DNA of 64,000 nucleotides from Dreissena polymorpha (Eukaryota > Mollusca > Bivalvia > Myida > Dreissenidae). Below, piece after piece: positions 44,930 to 56,973 of the stretch. The stretch covers positions 82,972,683 through 83,036,682 of the forward strand of contig NC_068356.1 of assembly GCF_020536995.1 (NCBI RefSeq), written 5' to 3'. Position numbers and translations under genes: made by a program. Position 1 is the first letter of the stretch; every line of letters begins with the position of its first letter. The notes under the pieces were generated by a model. The model ran no database searches. It saw nothing but the letters and a program-made list of their open reading frames with translations, and was not told the origin of the DNA.

Positions 44930-45955
44930 CAAGGGCTGTTTGTAAAACATGCATGCCCCCCATATGGGCTGGCAGTTGTAGTGGCAACCATTGTGTGAAT
45001 ACGTTTTTTGGCACTGTGACCTTGACCTTTGACCTAGTGACCTGAAAACCAATAGGGGTCATCTGCGAGCCATGATTAATGTACCTATGAAGTTTCATGA
45101 TCCTAGGCGTAAGCTTTCTTGAGTTGTCATCCGGAAACCATTTCACTGTGTCAAGTCACCGTGACCTTGACCTTTGACCTAGTGACCTGAAAGTCAATAG
45201 GAGTCATCTGCGAGTCATGATCAATGTACCTATGAAGTTTCATCACCCTAGGCCTAAGCGTTCTTGAGTTATCATCCGGAAACAATTTTTCTAAGTTGAG
45301 TCACCGTGACCTTGACCTTTGACCAAGTGATCTGAAAATCAATAGGGGTCATCTGCGAGTCATTATCAATGTATCTATGAAGTTTCATGATCCTAGGCAT
45401 AAGCGTTCTTGAGTTATCATCCAGAAACCATTTTACTATTTCGGGTCACCGTGACCTTGACCTTTGATCTAGTGACCTGAAAATCAATAGAGATCATCTG
45501 CGAGTCATGATCAATGTACCTATGAAGTTTCATGATCCTAGACATAAGCGTTCTTGAGTTATCATCCGGAAACCATTTTACTATTTCAGGTCACCGTGAC
45601 CTTGACCTTTGACCTAGTGACCTGAAAATCAATAGGGGTCATCTGCGAGTCATGATCAATGTACCTATGAAGTTTCATGATCCTAGGCATAAGCGCTCTT
45701 GAGTTATCATCCGGAAACCATTGTACTATTTCGGATCACCGTGACCTTGACCTTTGACCTAGTGACCTCAAAATCAATATTAGTCATCTTCGAGTCATAA
45801 TAAATGTACCTATGAAGTTTCGCGATCCTAGGCCTAAGCGTTCCTGAGTTATCATCCGGAAACCATCTGGTAGACGGACGGACCGACGGACATACGGACG
45901 GACCGACATGTACAAAACAATATACCCCCTCTTCTTCGAATGGGGGCATATAAAT
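44930..45955. repeat. Tandem array, six units of 145 bp, rich in TGACCT half-sites
   Basis: Unit starts (gtgaccttgacctttgacct) lie at 45,016, 45,161, 45,306, 45,451, 45,596 and 45,741, all 145 bp apart. Each unit carries TGACCT hexamers spaced by 0, 1 and 2 bases, then a conserved body (caatgtacctatgaagtttc, gagttatcatccggaaacca). The array ends with (GGACCGAC)n and the hairpin taccccctcttcttcgaatg-ggggcata. It lies just upstream (in transcription) of the spastin B helix exon. Confidence 0.9.
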
Positions 45956-46030
45956 AATCATTTGGTTAACATGGGTACACATGAGGCGAACACATGTACG
46001 CAAATTGAGCACATGGGTAAAGAATAAGTA
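45956..46030. repeat. 21-bp-type minisatellite remnant, block B
   Basis: A few units of the ggttaacatgggtacacatg theme, homologous to 10,970-11,280 in block A. Confidence 0.5.
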
Positions 46031-46189
46031 ATTGGCTAATTTTAATCTTGAATTAAAATGTTTAATTTATGACGCAAGTTTATTCTGTTTACAAGTTGTC
46101 ACTTTACCTTTCTTAAAAAAGATCACTGAGCGATGATAACTTTCTACTTTTTTATGATTGGTCGAATTGCTTACTCGAGCGCACGGGTT

Positions 46190-46410
46190 TTCGAAAAATA
46201 GTTCATACTTGTTTTTGTAAGCGTTGAACACATAGCGTTTAAAAATCAGACTTATCAGGGACAACACTTTGCACCTAGACTGGATTTTTCTCACAAAGGG
46301 TCTTTCTTTAAAAAAAAAACACACACACAATAAAAGCGGAAAGTGTTGTTCCTGATTAGTCTGTGCGGACTGCACAGACTAACACTACACACATGCATTA
46401 AACCCCTTTT
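46190..46410. repeat. Fold-back molluscan repeat
   Basis: The text cttatcagggacaacacttt and, about 80 bases on, aaagtgttgttcctgattag are inverted copies, followed by tctgtgcggactgcacagac, itself palindromic. This is a MITE-like fold-back element. Confidence 0.6.
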
Positions 46411-46499
46411 TCACAGATTTAGGCTATATTATATACAGCTTGTCTAGAGGCAGGAATATTTTCATTTTAATTATAATGGAGACTGTGGATGAATAACAC

Positions 46500-47130
46500 T
46501 CCTTAGCCCTTTACCACTTAGATACGTATTTTGACGCATGTGTAGACCCTTAGAAAGAAACATTTAATTAAAGACCTTTCTTACTAGATTCAAGTTTTTA
46601 AGATTTCGATTCCAACCCTTAGGTACTATTGAGCAGCAAACATCATAAAATCTGAACAGACTGCCAGTTTATGCTGGTTGCAAAAGCAATTTTCTCTTTG
46701 CTTCTTATGGGGGAAAGGGTAAATTATTGAAGTAATTTTGTAGTATATTAATGTAAGAAACATGATATCATTGCTTGTAATTATTTAGCTGCATCATTCC
46801 AAAATTGGAGCTTATATAAAAGTGTGACTATGGCAATTGAAGTTGGGACATGGGTCTTAAACATGTCACACAGACTCGATATTGTGAACTTTTTGTAAAG
46901 ATATTTTAAATTTTCATGATGATTAGTGAATTTACAGTCTGGAAAAGCTGTATTATGCCTAATTTTGACTTTTGACAACTGAGTGTGACCTTGACCTTTG
47001 AACTCTAAATGAAACAGTTTTACACGCCATCTCCACATGGTGAACAAAGGTGGTTTGTAAAAACAATCCCAACAAATTTGACGGACAGACTTAGGTATGC
47101 ACACAATACAAACAACCCCCAATTAACAGC
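46500..47130. repeat. Assorted molluscan repeat fragments
   Basis: Text near 46,505-46,720 (ccctttaccactta, aacagactgccagtttatgc) and near 46,980 (tgtgaccttgacctttgaac) looks like interspersed repeat of the kind seen elsewhere in the window. No gene was recognised. Confidence 0.4.
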
Positions 47131-47478
47131 TATTTAAAGCTGATGGCCAGTGGACTTGACAAAGAAGTGTTTGGCAAATTCATAATGTCACTGGTACACC
47201 CAGCAGTCTTATCTTCAATGTTTTCATTTTCAGGACTGACTATTGCAAAATGCTTTGCAAACATTAATAAATTAATTAATTTAATCAATATTGGTTATAG
47301 CTAACTGTTCTAAGATATTCACAAAATAACAATTATTTTCTTATTTTCATATTGAACAAACAGCTGCCGTAGGAAAAAACTGCAAAAAAACAAACACATA
47401 CACAAAAATTAATACATATATCAGGACTAGCCTGTATGAATTGCATCTTCATGTTTAACAAACAAATATAAGGACATA

Positions 47479-48244
47479 AACACTGCCCCTCTAATGTGGA
47501 CGGCTAGCAAATGACCCAGAATCAGAATGTTGACGCAATCGTCTCGTCGTGTCCCGGTTAGACGGCCTCAGCAGCTCTTAAATGTTTTGCACAGTCGGAT
47601 CAATGGCTACCGAATTGTCCGCTCCACGAGGTATGATCATATCCGCATACTTCTTTGTCGGAAGACAGAATTCTTTAAATGCAGGTTTCGCGTGGCTGGT
47701 GTACATGTTCAATATCTGGTCCAGATCTCGGCCTCTTTCCTTCGTGTCACGCAGAACTCTGCGACTTAGCCTGGTATCTGGATCCGTGTCAACCAACAAT
47801 TTCATGTGAAACATGTCCCTGAGTTCCGGGAAGTAGAACACGAGAGGACAACATCTGCATGCTACAATTTCTGTTTGCTGGGCAGCCTGGCGTTTAAAAT
47901 ATATTCATAGTTGGGGATTTCAACTGTTTTTCCTTCAGCGGCAAGTGTCATTGTTTGGATCATCTGTTGTAAGTCAAATGCATAAGGGTGATCAAAGTTG
48001 AAGGTACCCGCAGAAGCCATGTTTTTCTCCTCGGTGTTGAGATCTCTGTAAAACGGGTCCTGACTGATGATGACAACTTGTCGCTGTCTTGTCTCAACCT
48101 AGATTGGCCTAGTAACTGCATGATCTTAGAACAAACCGTAGATTTTCCCGAGGCAGTTCCACCAGCGACCCCGATGAGGAACGGTCTTGGAATCCTGTCT
48201 GCTCCATTGAACCGACCAAAATCGCTCACTGCAGCCATTTCCAT
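47479..48244 (-). pseudogene. UCK: Uridine-cytidine kinase processed pseudogene
   Basis: A contiguous, intronless minus-strand copy. It starts [20 protein letters not shown], continues with the P-loop [20 protein letters not shown], then (in another frame) [20 protein letters not shown] and [14 protein letters not shown]. After a further shift come [38 protein letters not shown] and [22 protein letters not shown] phosphorylates uridine and cytidine in nucleotide salvage. Two frameshifts, a loss around the ADVVL segment and a stop after VQNI disable it. Joining of normally separate exons suggests retroposition; no poly-A tail was seen. Confidence 0.85.
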
Positions 48245-48249
48245 AGGTT

Positions 48250-48430
48250 TGTTTTTCGTTTAGAAAAGGTCGAGGCCTTTAAGGTTTAATTTACTGTTAG
48301 TGAAATGTCAATGTCAAAAAGCAACAACTTAACAACCAATCACTTGGATCTGTAAGACTGCATAAGAAACTAACAGGGTCATATTACTTTTAATAAGTTT
48401 CTAGCCTGCATAGCATAAACAACAACAAAA
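48250..48430. other. Short spacer between kinase retrocopy and DIRS-like fossil
   Basis: No feature recognised. Confidence 0.4.
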
Positions 48431-51125
48431 CAATAAACCTCAATTTTAGATAAATAACACAACCAGTGTTCACATTAGTTATAGCTTCGGCACAACATAA
48501 TTTTATTGGTTGTAAAATCACAGTAAATAATAGCATCAATACAGAATTTATGAAGACAATGCTACATGATTATAATGATAAGACAGTGTGTGAATTGTTA
48601 AAGTATGGTTTTCCTATTGGTGTAGTAGAATTTAATGATGAATTAGAAAACATACTTCCAGTGTGGAAGTATTATAATCATAGAGGAGCTAATGAATATC
48701 TAGAAGCTATGTTAAATTATTTGTTGAAAGAAAAGAGTTACAATCCTGTGTTAGGTCCTTTCAAATCTAATCCTTTTAGTAGAAAGTTAAAAAAATCTCC
48801 CCGTTAAACTCTGTGACAAAAAAGGATGTCTCAGATAGAAGAATTATTTTAGACTAAAGTTTTCCTAAGGGTTCTGCCTTAGATGACTTTATTTACAAGT
48901 CAGAATATCTAGGGGAATCTATACATTTAGTGTTTCCAAAAATAGACGACATGTGTGAATTGATAAAAGCAAAGGGGAATGGTTGTTTGTTGTTTAAAAA
49001 GGATCTTAAACGGGCTTATAGAAAGATAAACATTTGTCCTGGTGATTATAATTCAGTGTCATTCATATACAAAAAGCACATATTTTGTGATACTGTTTTA
49101 TCAATGGGATTAAGGTCATCAGCTTACATTTGTCAAAGAGAAACAAATGCTGTAGCATATGGATTACTTAAACTTGGTGTAATTGTTTTAAATTATTTAG
49201 ATGATTTTGCAGGTGCTGAAAAAGTACAATATGCTGCGTTTGCTTATTTATGTGTAGAACATATTTTACAAAAATGTGGTTTGGAAGAATCTACAGATAA
49301 ATCTGTAAAACCAACTACAAGAATGATTTTCTTAGGTGTTTTGTTTGATACTATAAAAATGACTATGGAAATATCGCCAGATAGGTTGATTGAAATATTG
49401 TTATAAGTGGAGAATTGATTAAGTAAGGAAGTCGCTTCGTTGAAAGAGATTCAACAATTACTAGGCAAGCCGAACTTTGTTTGAGCGTGTGTTAAAGCCA
49501 GCCGTATATGTATCAACAGACTATTGAACTGGCTTAGGGAGGTATATGCATTGAACTGTGAACATGATTGTCATGCAATACCAAGTGAAGTGAAGTTGGA
49601 TTTAAAATGGTGGAAATCTTTTTTGCCATTATACAATGGTATTTCAGTAATTTCGGTTGAAGAATGGTCTTCTCCAGATGAAACCTTCTCGTGTGATTCT
49701 TGTTTAAGTGGTTGTGGAGGGTTCTTTCAAGGACATTATTTTCATGCAACTTTCCCCACATTCATACAAGAATTAGAATTACATATAAGTGCACTAGAAA
49801 TGTTGACCATTGTAGTGTGTGTACATCTATGGCAAATGACATTTAAAAGTAAAAAAAAATGTAGTACAATGTGATAACATGGCTGTGTGTATTGCTTTAA
49901 ATTCAGGAAAAGCAAAGTGTAAATTTATGCAAAATACTTGAGAGAAATTATATTTTGTGGCTTTAAATGAATTTGGATTAAGGCGGTACACATATATGGT
50001 GTTGATAACAGGATAGCAGATCATTAGTCTAGCTGACATTTAAATGAAAGTCAAAGACAGACATTTGAAGACATTACAAAAGAAACTACTTTGTATAATA
50101 GTGCTGTACAAGAAAAAGATATTACATTTATTAATCCTTGGTAGTGTTTTATGTTGTTTCAGACAGACATATGTCTCAACTTGGTGAGGACTTGAGAGCA
50201 TCAAATAGACGAGCTTATGCTGAGGGATCCAGGAAAAGTTTGAAGATCCAGTGAGAATCATTTCTTTTGTTTTGCTATCATTTTGGGTTAGTTTTTCTTC
50301 CTGCATCAACCCTTACTTTACGATTATATGTACAGTTTCTTAGTAGATCATTTAAATCAGTTGATTCAATTCGTAATTATGTAAGTGGAGTTAGAACCAT
50401 GCATCAAATCCTTGGGTTTTCTTTAGATAAAGTATAATAATTTCATACTGAATCTAACATTTAAAGGAGTTTCTAGAATGCTATGTCATCAAGTTAAACA
50501 ACCCATATCTCCAGATCTTTTGATAAAAATGTATGCGGTACTAGATAATTCAGACATAAACTCATTAGTTTTCTGGTGTTTGTTTTCGCATATTTTCTAT
50601 TAGCTAGAAAATCTAATTTGGTCCCAACAACATAACAAGACCTAAAAGATCCTAAATTCTTATTGAGGGGTGATGTGTCCATTGAGCAGCATAAGTTATT
50701 GGTTAAAATGAAATGGACTAAAACTATACAATTTGGACAACGTGTATTTACCAGTCCATTAGTAGTTGTTAAAAAATTCACCAGTGTGTCCTGTGGCAGC
50801 ATTTAAGGATATGATAAGTAAAATTCCTGCTGGACCTGGATCTCCTCTATTTGTATTGAAGTCAGGAAAACCAGTCACATATAACATTTATTTAAAAAAG
50901 CTGCGTGAAATTTTATCAAAATGTGATGTAGATCCAAATTCTTATTCTACTCACTTTTTTAGAAGGGGCATGGCTTCCTTTGCATTTAGATTAAACGTAT
51001 CCGCTGATAAAATTCAGCTTTTAGGTGACTGGTGTTCAGAAGCTTATAAGAAATATCTGTATATGTCGTTAGAAGATAAAGTTGAAATTGCTGAATTCAT
51101 ATCTGAACATATATAATAACATGTT
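48431..51125 (+). mobile_element. DIRS-like tyrosine-recombinase retroelement fossil
   Basis: On the plus strand, an RT of DIRS type (LFKKDLKRAYRKINICPGDY; DTVLSMGLRSSAYICQRETN; NYLDDFAGAE; MIFLGVLFDTIKMTMEISPD) at about 48,930-49,406 is followed by an RNase H-like part (49,524-49,874). A tyrosine-recombinase C-terminal domain follows at about 50,766-51,116 (THFFRRGMASFAFRLNVSAD; LLGDWCSEAYKKYLYMSLED). The order RT, RNase H, YR matches DIRS elements, which lack an integrase. It is broken in several places, and the terminal repeats were not resolved. It sits in a spastin B intron. Confidence 0.85.
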
Positions 51126-52500
51126 GAATAATGTATATATGTAAATATTTTTTTCCCCACAGAAATCAGAATAGACTGATTCATTATGCAGTCATATAAA
51201 GGCAGTAGGTAAGAAAATGCATGTTGTCGTGTGATGCTTATATATGATCAGTTTTATATGTTGTCTGTCATTGTTGCTTTAGTTTGCACGCTTTATATTA
51301 TTTCAGTAAATGAATGGACACGCTTATTATGTCGCTATTGCTTGATTGTGTTGCTTTTCTTGTATTGTTTGTTTGTGTGTGTGGCATTATGTTGGCTTTT
51401 GCATGAATATTCTATGAATTATTACATGTGACTTATAAATGTCTTAAATGAAATTGTATGTATGATCAAATTATCTATTTGATTTACATTACTTCTTGCT
51501 CGAATTGGAAATTCGATAATGATAGTATTTTAATTAATTTCGCTGTGTTACAAGAACAATAAAAATTTAACTATTATTGAATTTGTTATTCATTGTAGTT
51601 ATTACTTTATATAATTTCTCACTGATGAAAACTTAAGGAAAGAAATTATGCTGTAAAAAATAATTACACATGGTTAAAACATACGTACAAATTGTGTAAA
51701 CATGGGAATACACGGGGTAAACAAAGGCACACACCAACATTTTATGGTAAAACCTTCATTGCGAAGTCAACCGGAATTTGACAATTGATCGACAGTCACC
51801 ATAAAACTCCCCATACAGTGCTCTTGAATGAAGAACTTAATAATGTCGGCAATATAATTGGAAGGGTTTATTTTAACTCCTATAAATGTTTTTTTTTTAA
51901 ACAAAATGCTGTCTAGAACACATAAAAATGGAGATCAAACTGTTTCGTAATATTTGTCAACCTCTTGCAAGACGGTAATATAACATTTAAATATATGGGA
52001 ACGAATTGAACGAAAACTCTGCTGATGGAGATTGATACATTGTAGTGTTATCGTACAATCGAATTTATTTGAGAAGCGATCATCTCGCAGTATTTTAAGG
52101 TAAAGTGACTTTTAAACCATTTTTAAGTGATCACTATTCTCTGGAGTTTAGCCTCGCTTGTACCTGTTATACAAATTAAACTAATTTGTATAGACAAGGG
52201 ATAATAGATTAACCACCAACATTAAAATATGTATGCATATGCATTACTGTAGTTATTAAACACAAAATGCATTACGGAAACTGAAATTTGTGAAAATTTC
52301 TGATTATTTATTCACGATCGATACAAATTATTTTGATGGCATTCTTGTCACGTGATCCAAAAAAATGACTGCATAATTGTAAATTGCATGCAACATACTT
52401 GTATATTTTCATCATTAAGTTCAAATTATTTATTTATAACGTGACATAAATACGTCACGAGTCTGGTAATCTTTCAATACGAAGTGGAAAATAGAAAAAT
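51126..52500. other. Spastin B intron, AT-rich
   Basis: There is a little 21-bp-type minisatellite at 51,665-51,740. The rest shows no gene. The phrase ataacgtgacataaatacgt near 52,437 matches block A near 13,120. Confidence 0.45.
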
Positions 52501-52519
52501 AGAACATATAAAAGCAACA

Positions 52520-52975
52520 TTTTTAGTTATGGTAGCCAAGAGGTAAAACATAGGTACAGATGGGGTAAACGTAGGTACACATGGGGTTACATCACACATA
52601 TATACATGGGGTAAACATGCATGCACTTGGGACAAACAAACGTACTTGTGAGGTAAAAACAATCTCACAGTCACACGTGGTAAATAAAGGAGAACATGGG
52701 TAAGTATTGGTGCTCATTTGGGTAAACTTATAGAAACATGATGTGAACATACGTAGACAGACGCATGGGGTGGACAAAGTTACATAAGGGGTAAAAATAG
52801 GTACACATGGGGTAACATGTTTACAAATAAACAATATGTAAACAAAGGTACTAACGGGGTCAACATGTGATACTCGGGGTCAACATAGTTACATTGACAC
52901 AGGTGGATAACATATGTACATGTGGGGTACCCAGACTTACATAGACACATGCGGAAATACACGTTGAAACACATT
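52520..52975. repeat. 21-bp-type minisatellite, block B main cluster
   Basis: Degenerate units with the theme aggtacacatggggtaaaca, about 20 bp long, some twenty in number. They are homologous to the cluster at 13,240-13,510 in block A. Open frames here come from the repeat. Confidence 0.7.
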
Positions 52976-53099
52976 TAAAAATCAATACCGTGAACGTATA
53001 ATTCCATTTACGTATTAAGAATATAATATATTTAAAGAATAACAAGTAATGTGTCAGGAAACAGGTTCCCTGCAATACATGTTTATACAGACAAATCAT

Positions 53100-53810
53100 A
53101 TATGTATTTTAAATCGGAAAGAATACAAAGGGCAAAACCTGGTCGCAGTCAAAATTATTACTATCATATACACATTTCAGCTGTGAAAGTTGAGCAAAAT
53201 CCTTGACGTAATTACAGAAGTTTAACTTACACAATTTTGGAACTAAATATATAGTGGAAAACGTACAAAGAACCATAATTATGCCAAAAACTCGTCGCAG
53301 CATAAATGCCTTTCTTTACGTTCATCTATTAGTAATGTCATTCAACTTTGTAAGTCTGAGTGAGATCCTACCAGTAGTTAAAGAGGAGATGAAAACACAC
53401 AATTTTCGGACTTTACATTCAATACTGAAAACATGCAAAAACGGTCATCGTTCACCCAAAACTTCATTAAATATTGCTTTTTTATTGCGACTATGTACAC
53501 ATGTAGGTCATCCGATTGAGGAAGCATACGAAAGATTCGCCAAGTAGTTAAAGAGGAATTAAAACAGGCTAAAGTGTGGGACTATATTTTCTAGATTTGA
53601 AAAACAGACAAATGTAAATAATTCTACCAAAAATCGTCGCAGCCAAACTTCCTTTCTTTACGATCATCTACATATTGTGGTAATTAAATCCGGAAAGTTT
53701 TAGGGAGATCCACCCAATAATAAAAGACAAGTTCAAAACACAAACTTTGCGTAGGTTCGTAACGACGGACCGACAATTGCAATGCCTCCTTCTACGCGGT
53801 TAAGTATACA
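53100..53810. repeat. Molluscan repeat, about three diverged units
   Basis: The theme ccagtagttaaagaggaga recurs near 53,370 and 53,545 and, more weakly, near 53,715 (cccaataataaaagacaag), each preceded by a tcatctattagtaatgtcat-like phrase. It ends with cgtaacgacggaccgaca. A 97-codon frame (53,254-53,547) lies across it and is not a gene. Confidence 0.6.
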
Positions 53811-54176
53811 CATTATTCTATGAATGACCATGTTAACAAGAGTTTCACAAATAGGAAACTCCAAAAACTACTTTAGCTCCATCAGTTGATAATAATTGAC
53901 CTTTACATTGCGGTAAACATGGAAAACACACTCAAAATATAATTCTCTGAACTCAACAATGGGATAAACGAAAAACAAATAAAAACGGATTTAACTTCAA
54001 TTTAAAGCTCTGCTCAAGTGCAATTTAAATTGTTTGTTTTCAGTATGACAATTAGAAAAAGCGCCAAATTAGTGATAGCGATCGTGATAAGTAACAACTG
54101 TCTCTTTTTTCAGCGTTGATATCTTGGTGAAATTACCCAAAACAAACGTATATGATATTACTTTTATGATACGTAC

Positions 54177-54324
54177 CCACTTAGAGGTCAAACTTAAGGT
54201 ACTGATGCTGAAGAACGTTGCACTGGACTCGTTTGCCACAGCCTTTGCCAGCATAGTTTTACCGTTTCCTGGGGGGTCCAAATAACAACATCCCCCGGGC
54301 AGGGGCTCTCAGGCCACTGAACAA
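54177..54324 (-). pseudogene. SPAST: Spastin B exon: Walker A with frameshift
   Basis: It reads [18 protein letters not shown] and, after a one-base shift, [20 protein letters not shown] then [11 protein letters not shown]. The shift is an extra C in the Walker A C-run (six G at 54,271-54,276 on the plus strand, five in copy A). Upstream of LFSG the sequence is ttgctgatttcaa, with CAA where a CAG acceptor would be expected. The donor TGG|GTACGT is intact. Confidence 0.82.
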
Positions 54325-55495
54325 TTGAAATCAGCAAAATTAATCGGAATGTAATAAAGCCATGTGAGCACTTCTGAAGTCATTACGTTTTACATTTTTT
54401 ACAACCTTGTGTTGTTGTATTTTTATAATTAAAACACATTTAAGGTGAAAGCCACCACAATCATCTTGAATAAGTAGTTTACATTATTGGATGCAATACA
54501 GGAATCCCCAACCGGTCTGGTCGGAAACCCATACAAATTAAAAATGTGCATTTTGCTCATTTTTCCCTTTATCTGTGACAATCATATTCTATATACATAA
54601 AGAGATAATATTTTTGGCAGACAGACGGGCGGATGGCTGAGAAAGGGAAAGGATAGTCAGAAAGAGTGTAACCTATATAGCAAATTGTGAATATAGTGCC
54701 GATACAATCGTATATAGTTGTTGAGTATTAACAAAGTTATGTATTGATTATTTATACTAACAGTAATAGTATCTTTAATACCTGGTTAAAACCAAAAGAT
54801 CTTCAAAATGCCTCATGAGTCCATTATAAATATACCCAATTTTGTCCTATAATCTTCAGTACTTTCTGAGAAATGAGCAGGATCCTTTTACATGATATTT
54901 ACGTTTCTTGTTTTAAGTTTTTGTGAACGTATAGAGAGACGGACGGATGAACAGAGGAAAAGATTGACCGATAGACATTCATAAATCGATTTCTGAGTGT
55001 GTTTGTCAAGCTTCATGCTAATATCGTATGTTCTTTGTAAGTAAATGCAATATCTCAGTTTATTCAGCCCGACGGATGAGCAGGGGAAGGAACCATACAG
55101 AAAAATGGCAACTGTTTCGCTTGCTCAACAAACGTGTTCGCCACTAAAGTGCGCCATATTGAATAAATTGAAGCCGATTGTTATACAAAATAATAATATT
55201 ATTAGTAACAATAGTTTGTATTTGCGCATTTCAATAGTCTTAATAAACTTAATGTCTGCAAAAAATGAAACACTCCATGCTCGGGTTAAAATGTTACATT
55301 ATTATTGTTAATTAAAGGAGATATTTATTTTACAACACTTTATTACAACTCAATTACTGATGCAAACATTGTTGACAGTCGAGTAGGGTCGGTAAAAATA
55401 TACGACGGTATCAAAATAACCTTTTTTATTCATGCGAAATGTGTAATATTTTTACTAACTACGACACGACCTTTCACCTCTGTTTGCGTATATAT
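54325..55495. other. Block B sequence between spastin and LRAT-like copies
   Basis: The GQEK and linker exons expected here were not found. Diverged molluscan repeat text occurs near 54,580-55,080 (gacagacgggcggatgg, cagcccgacggatgagcag). Confidence 0.45.
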
Positions 55496-55496
55496 A

Positions 55497-55497
55497 A

Positions 55498-55592
<95 letters not shown>
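55497..55592. repeat. (TA)n microsatellite
   Basis: Nearly pure TA over about 90 bp. Overlapping open frames on both strands, reading as IYIYIY, come from this repeat. Confidence 0.97.
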
Positions 55593-55594
<2 letters not shown>

Positions 55595-56970
55595 AGCCTT
55601 GGTAACAAAACGACCTGTTTTCGAGAACACATTGGCTTCAATGGCACGGATGTCGATGGCACGGACAATTGTTTCATGAGCCACATGCGCAACTGTTGGG
55701 AAACTTTGTTTATGTTCACACCACAAGGTCAACAGGTCGCCATCGGTTTGACAATTCACGCGCATGTTTGTTGAAGTACCGTTCGGCGCAACAATTAAGC
55801 AATTGCACAAAAACTTAATTTAATGATTTTATTTTTTAATAACTTTTTAATTGATGTTAATTAATAAATTGCTGTCTTAAATAAAAACTTGCCTCAGGCG
55901 GTAGTCTTGGCATCGTTGGTGACGTAAATTACTACTAATAATATTACTTTCATCTAAAACAAATACGAAGTCAACTCGACACATTTTTAACTAAGAATGT
56001 CCTTACTTTGCGGTCTCGTTAAGTAATGCACTCCGGCAAAACGACGCAAACAAAGACGTTATTTTCAGTTTAGTTATGTGTTTTGTGTATGATGGCATTT
56101 ATAATTTATGCATGTAACACGTATGCTAAAAACTAATTTGTTGATTTTATGAACGTGTCTATTTAAGTCATAAGTCCACGGTCATAATTAATTTAAGACA
56201 ACATTAACACGAAAACGTTCATACACGAAGAATTAATAGCTTCATTTTAAAATGCATACACGTATCACGTTAAAATCTGTGTCACTTTTGAAAGCTATTA
56301 ACAACACTACGAGACTTTTTTACGCAAATCTTTTCAAGTTTGAATATCTTATTTATGAATAAAGATTTTTATAAAAAATTGCTCATGTGATGATTTGACT
56401 ACATTCGTGCAGGCACTCGATAAAATAATTCCTCCGTGACGATTGGAAGCTTTAGCACGTGGGGTAGTTATGGTTCCATCTTTTTGCAGCTGGTGAAACA
56501 TAGTATTATTGTAATTTTATCGCAGAGTCATCATTATATGTGGATTTATACACAACGAAAACATTAACATAAAACAAAAACAATATGGCTCGCATGAATA
56601 TCTAGGAGCGCCAACCCGGTATTTGCATACTGCAGCTACATACCCCACGTGCTTTAGCCTCCGATCTTCACGGATGAATGAATGTATCGTGACCTTGAAC
56701 AAAATGTAGTCAAATGATCTTATGTACAATTTTAAATCAAAATCTTAAAAAGAACAAAGTCCCTAGCGGAGAAAACTTAAGTCCCGCATGCGACGTAAAT
56801 GGGTAACAATATTATTATTTAAAAAATAAATTTCATATGGGATATATAAATACAATTATTATTATCGTAGTAAATAACATTCTTTCAAAAGTATAACCAA
56901 TAATTTTTTACACACCTGCACAATCTATTTCCGTGTGTTTCTATTTAGTACAAATGATGACATTATTGAT
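55593..56970. other. AT-rich stretch in block B
   Basis: No gene recognised. A pair of related phrases (cgtggggtagttatggttcc near 56,459; taccccacgtgctttagcct near 56,641) forms a loose inverted repeat about 190 bp apart. Confidence 0.4.
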
Positions 56971-56973
56971 TAA

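Larger units (their letters stand above)
41831..54324 (-). pseudogene. SPAST: Spastin-type AAA ATPase, copy B (AAA domain, probably broken)
   Basis: Seven minus-strand exons run from the P-loop to a complete C-terminus. They match copy A exon by exon and add the Walker B exon that copy A lacks. Lesions are a one-base expansion of a C-run inside Walker A (G-run at 54,271-54,276 on the plus strand), a TAG at 43,605-43,607 after TNRP, a CAA where the P-loop exon's acceptor AG is expected, and no GQEK or linker exons upstream. The 9.3-kb intron holds a tandem array, a kinase retrocopy and a retroelement fossil. Sequencing error could explain the homopolymer change but not all of these. Confidence 0.78.

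Noticed and set aside
44930-45955. CRISPR-like spaced repeat
   Set aside because: The 145-bp units are homologous over their full length, with no alternating unique spacers, in an animal genome.
44907-46012. Open frames in the 145-bp array (for example 45,707-46,012)
   Set aside because: They repeat with the array period and contain only translated repeat text such as KLHRYI.
52474-53099. Cys-rich hydrophobic frames on the minus strand
   Set aside because: They translate the 21-bp-type minisatellite; the apparent Cys and Pro periodicity is that of the DNA repeat.
53254-53547. 97-codon plus-strand open frame
   Set aside because: It runs across repeat units that recur downstream (the agtagttaaagagga theme), so the frame is a by-product of a common molluscan repeat.
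55305-55810. Long frames on both strands reading IYIYIY
   Set aside because: They come from the (TA)n microsatellite.
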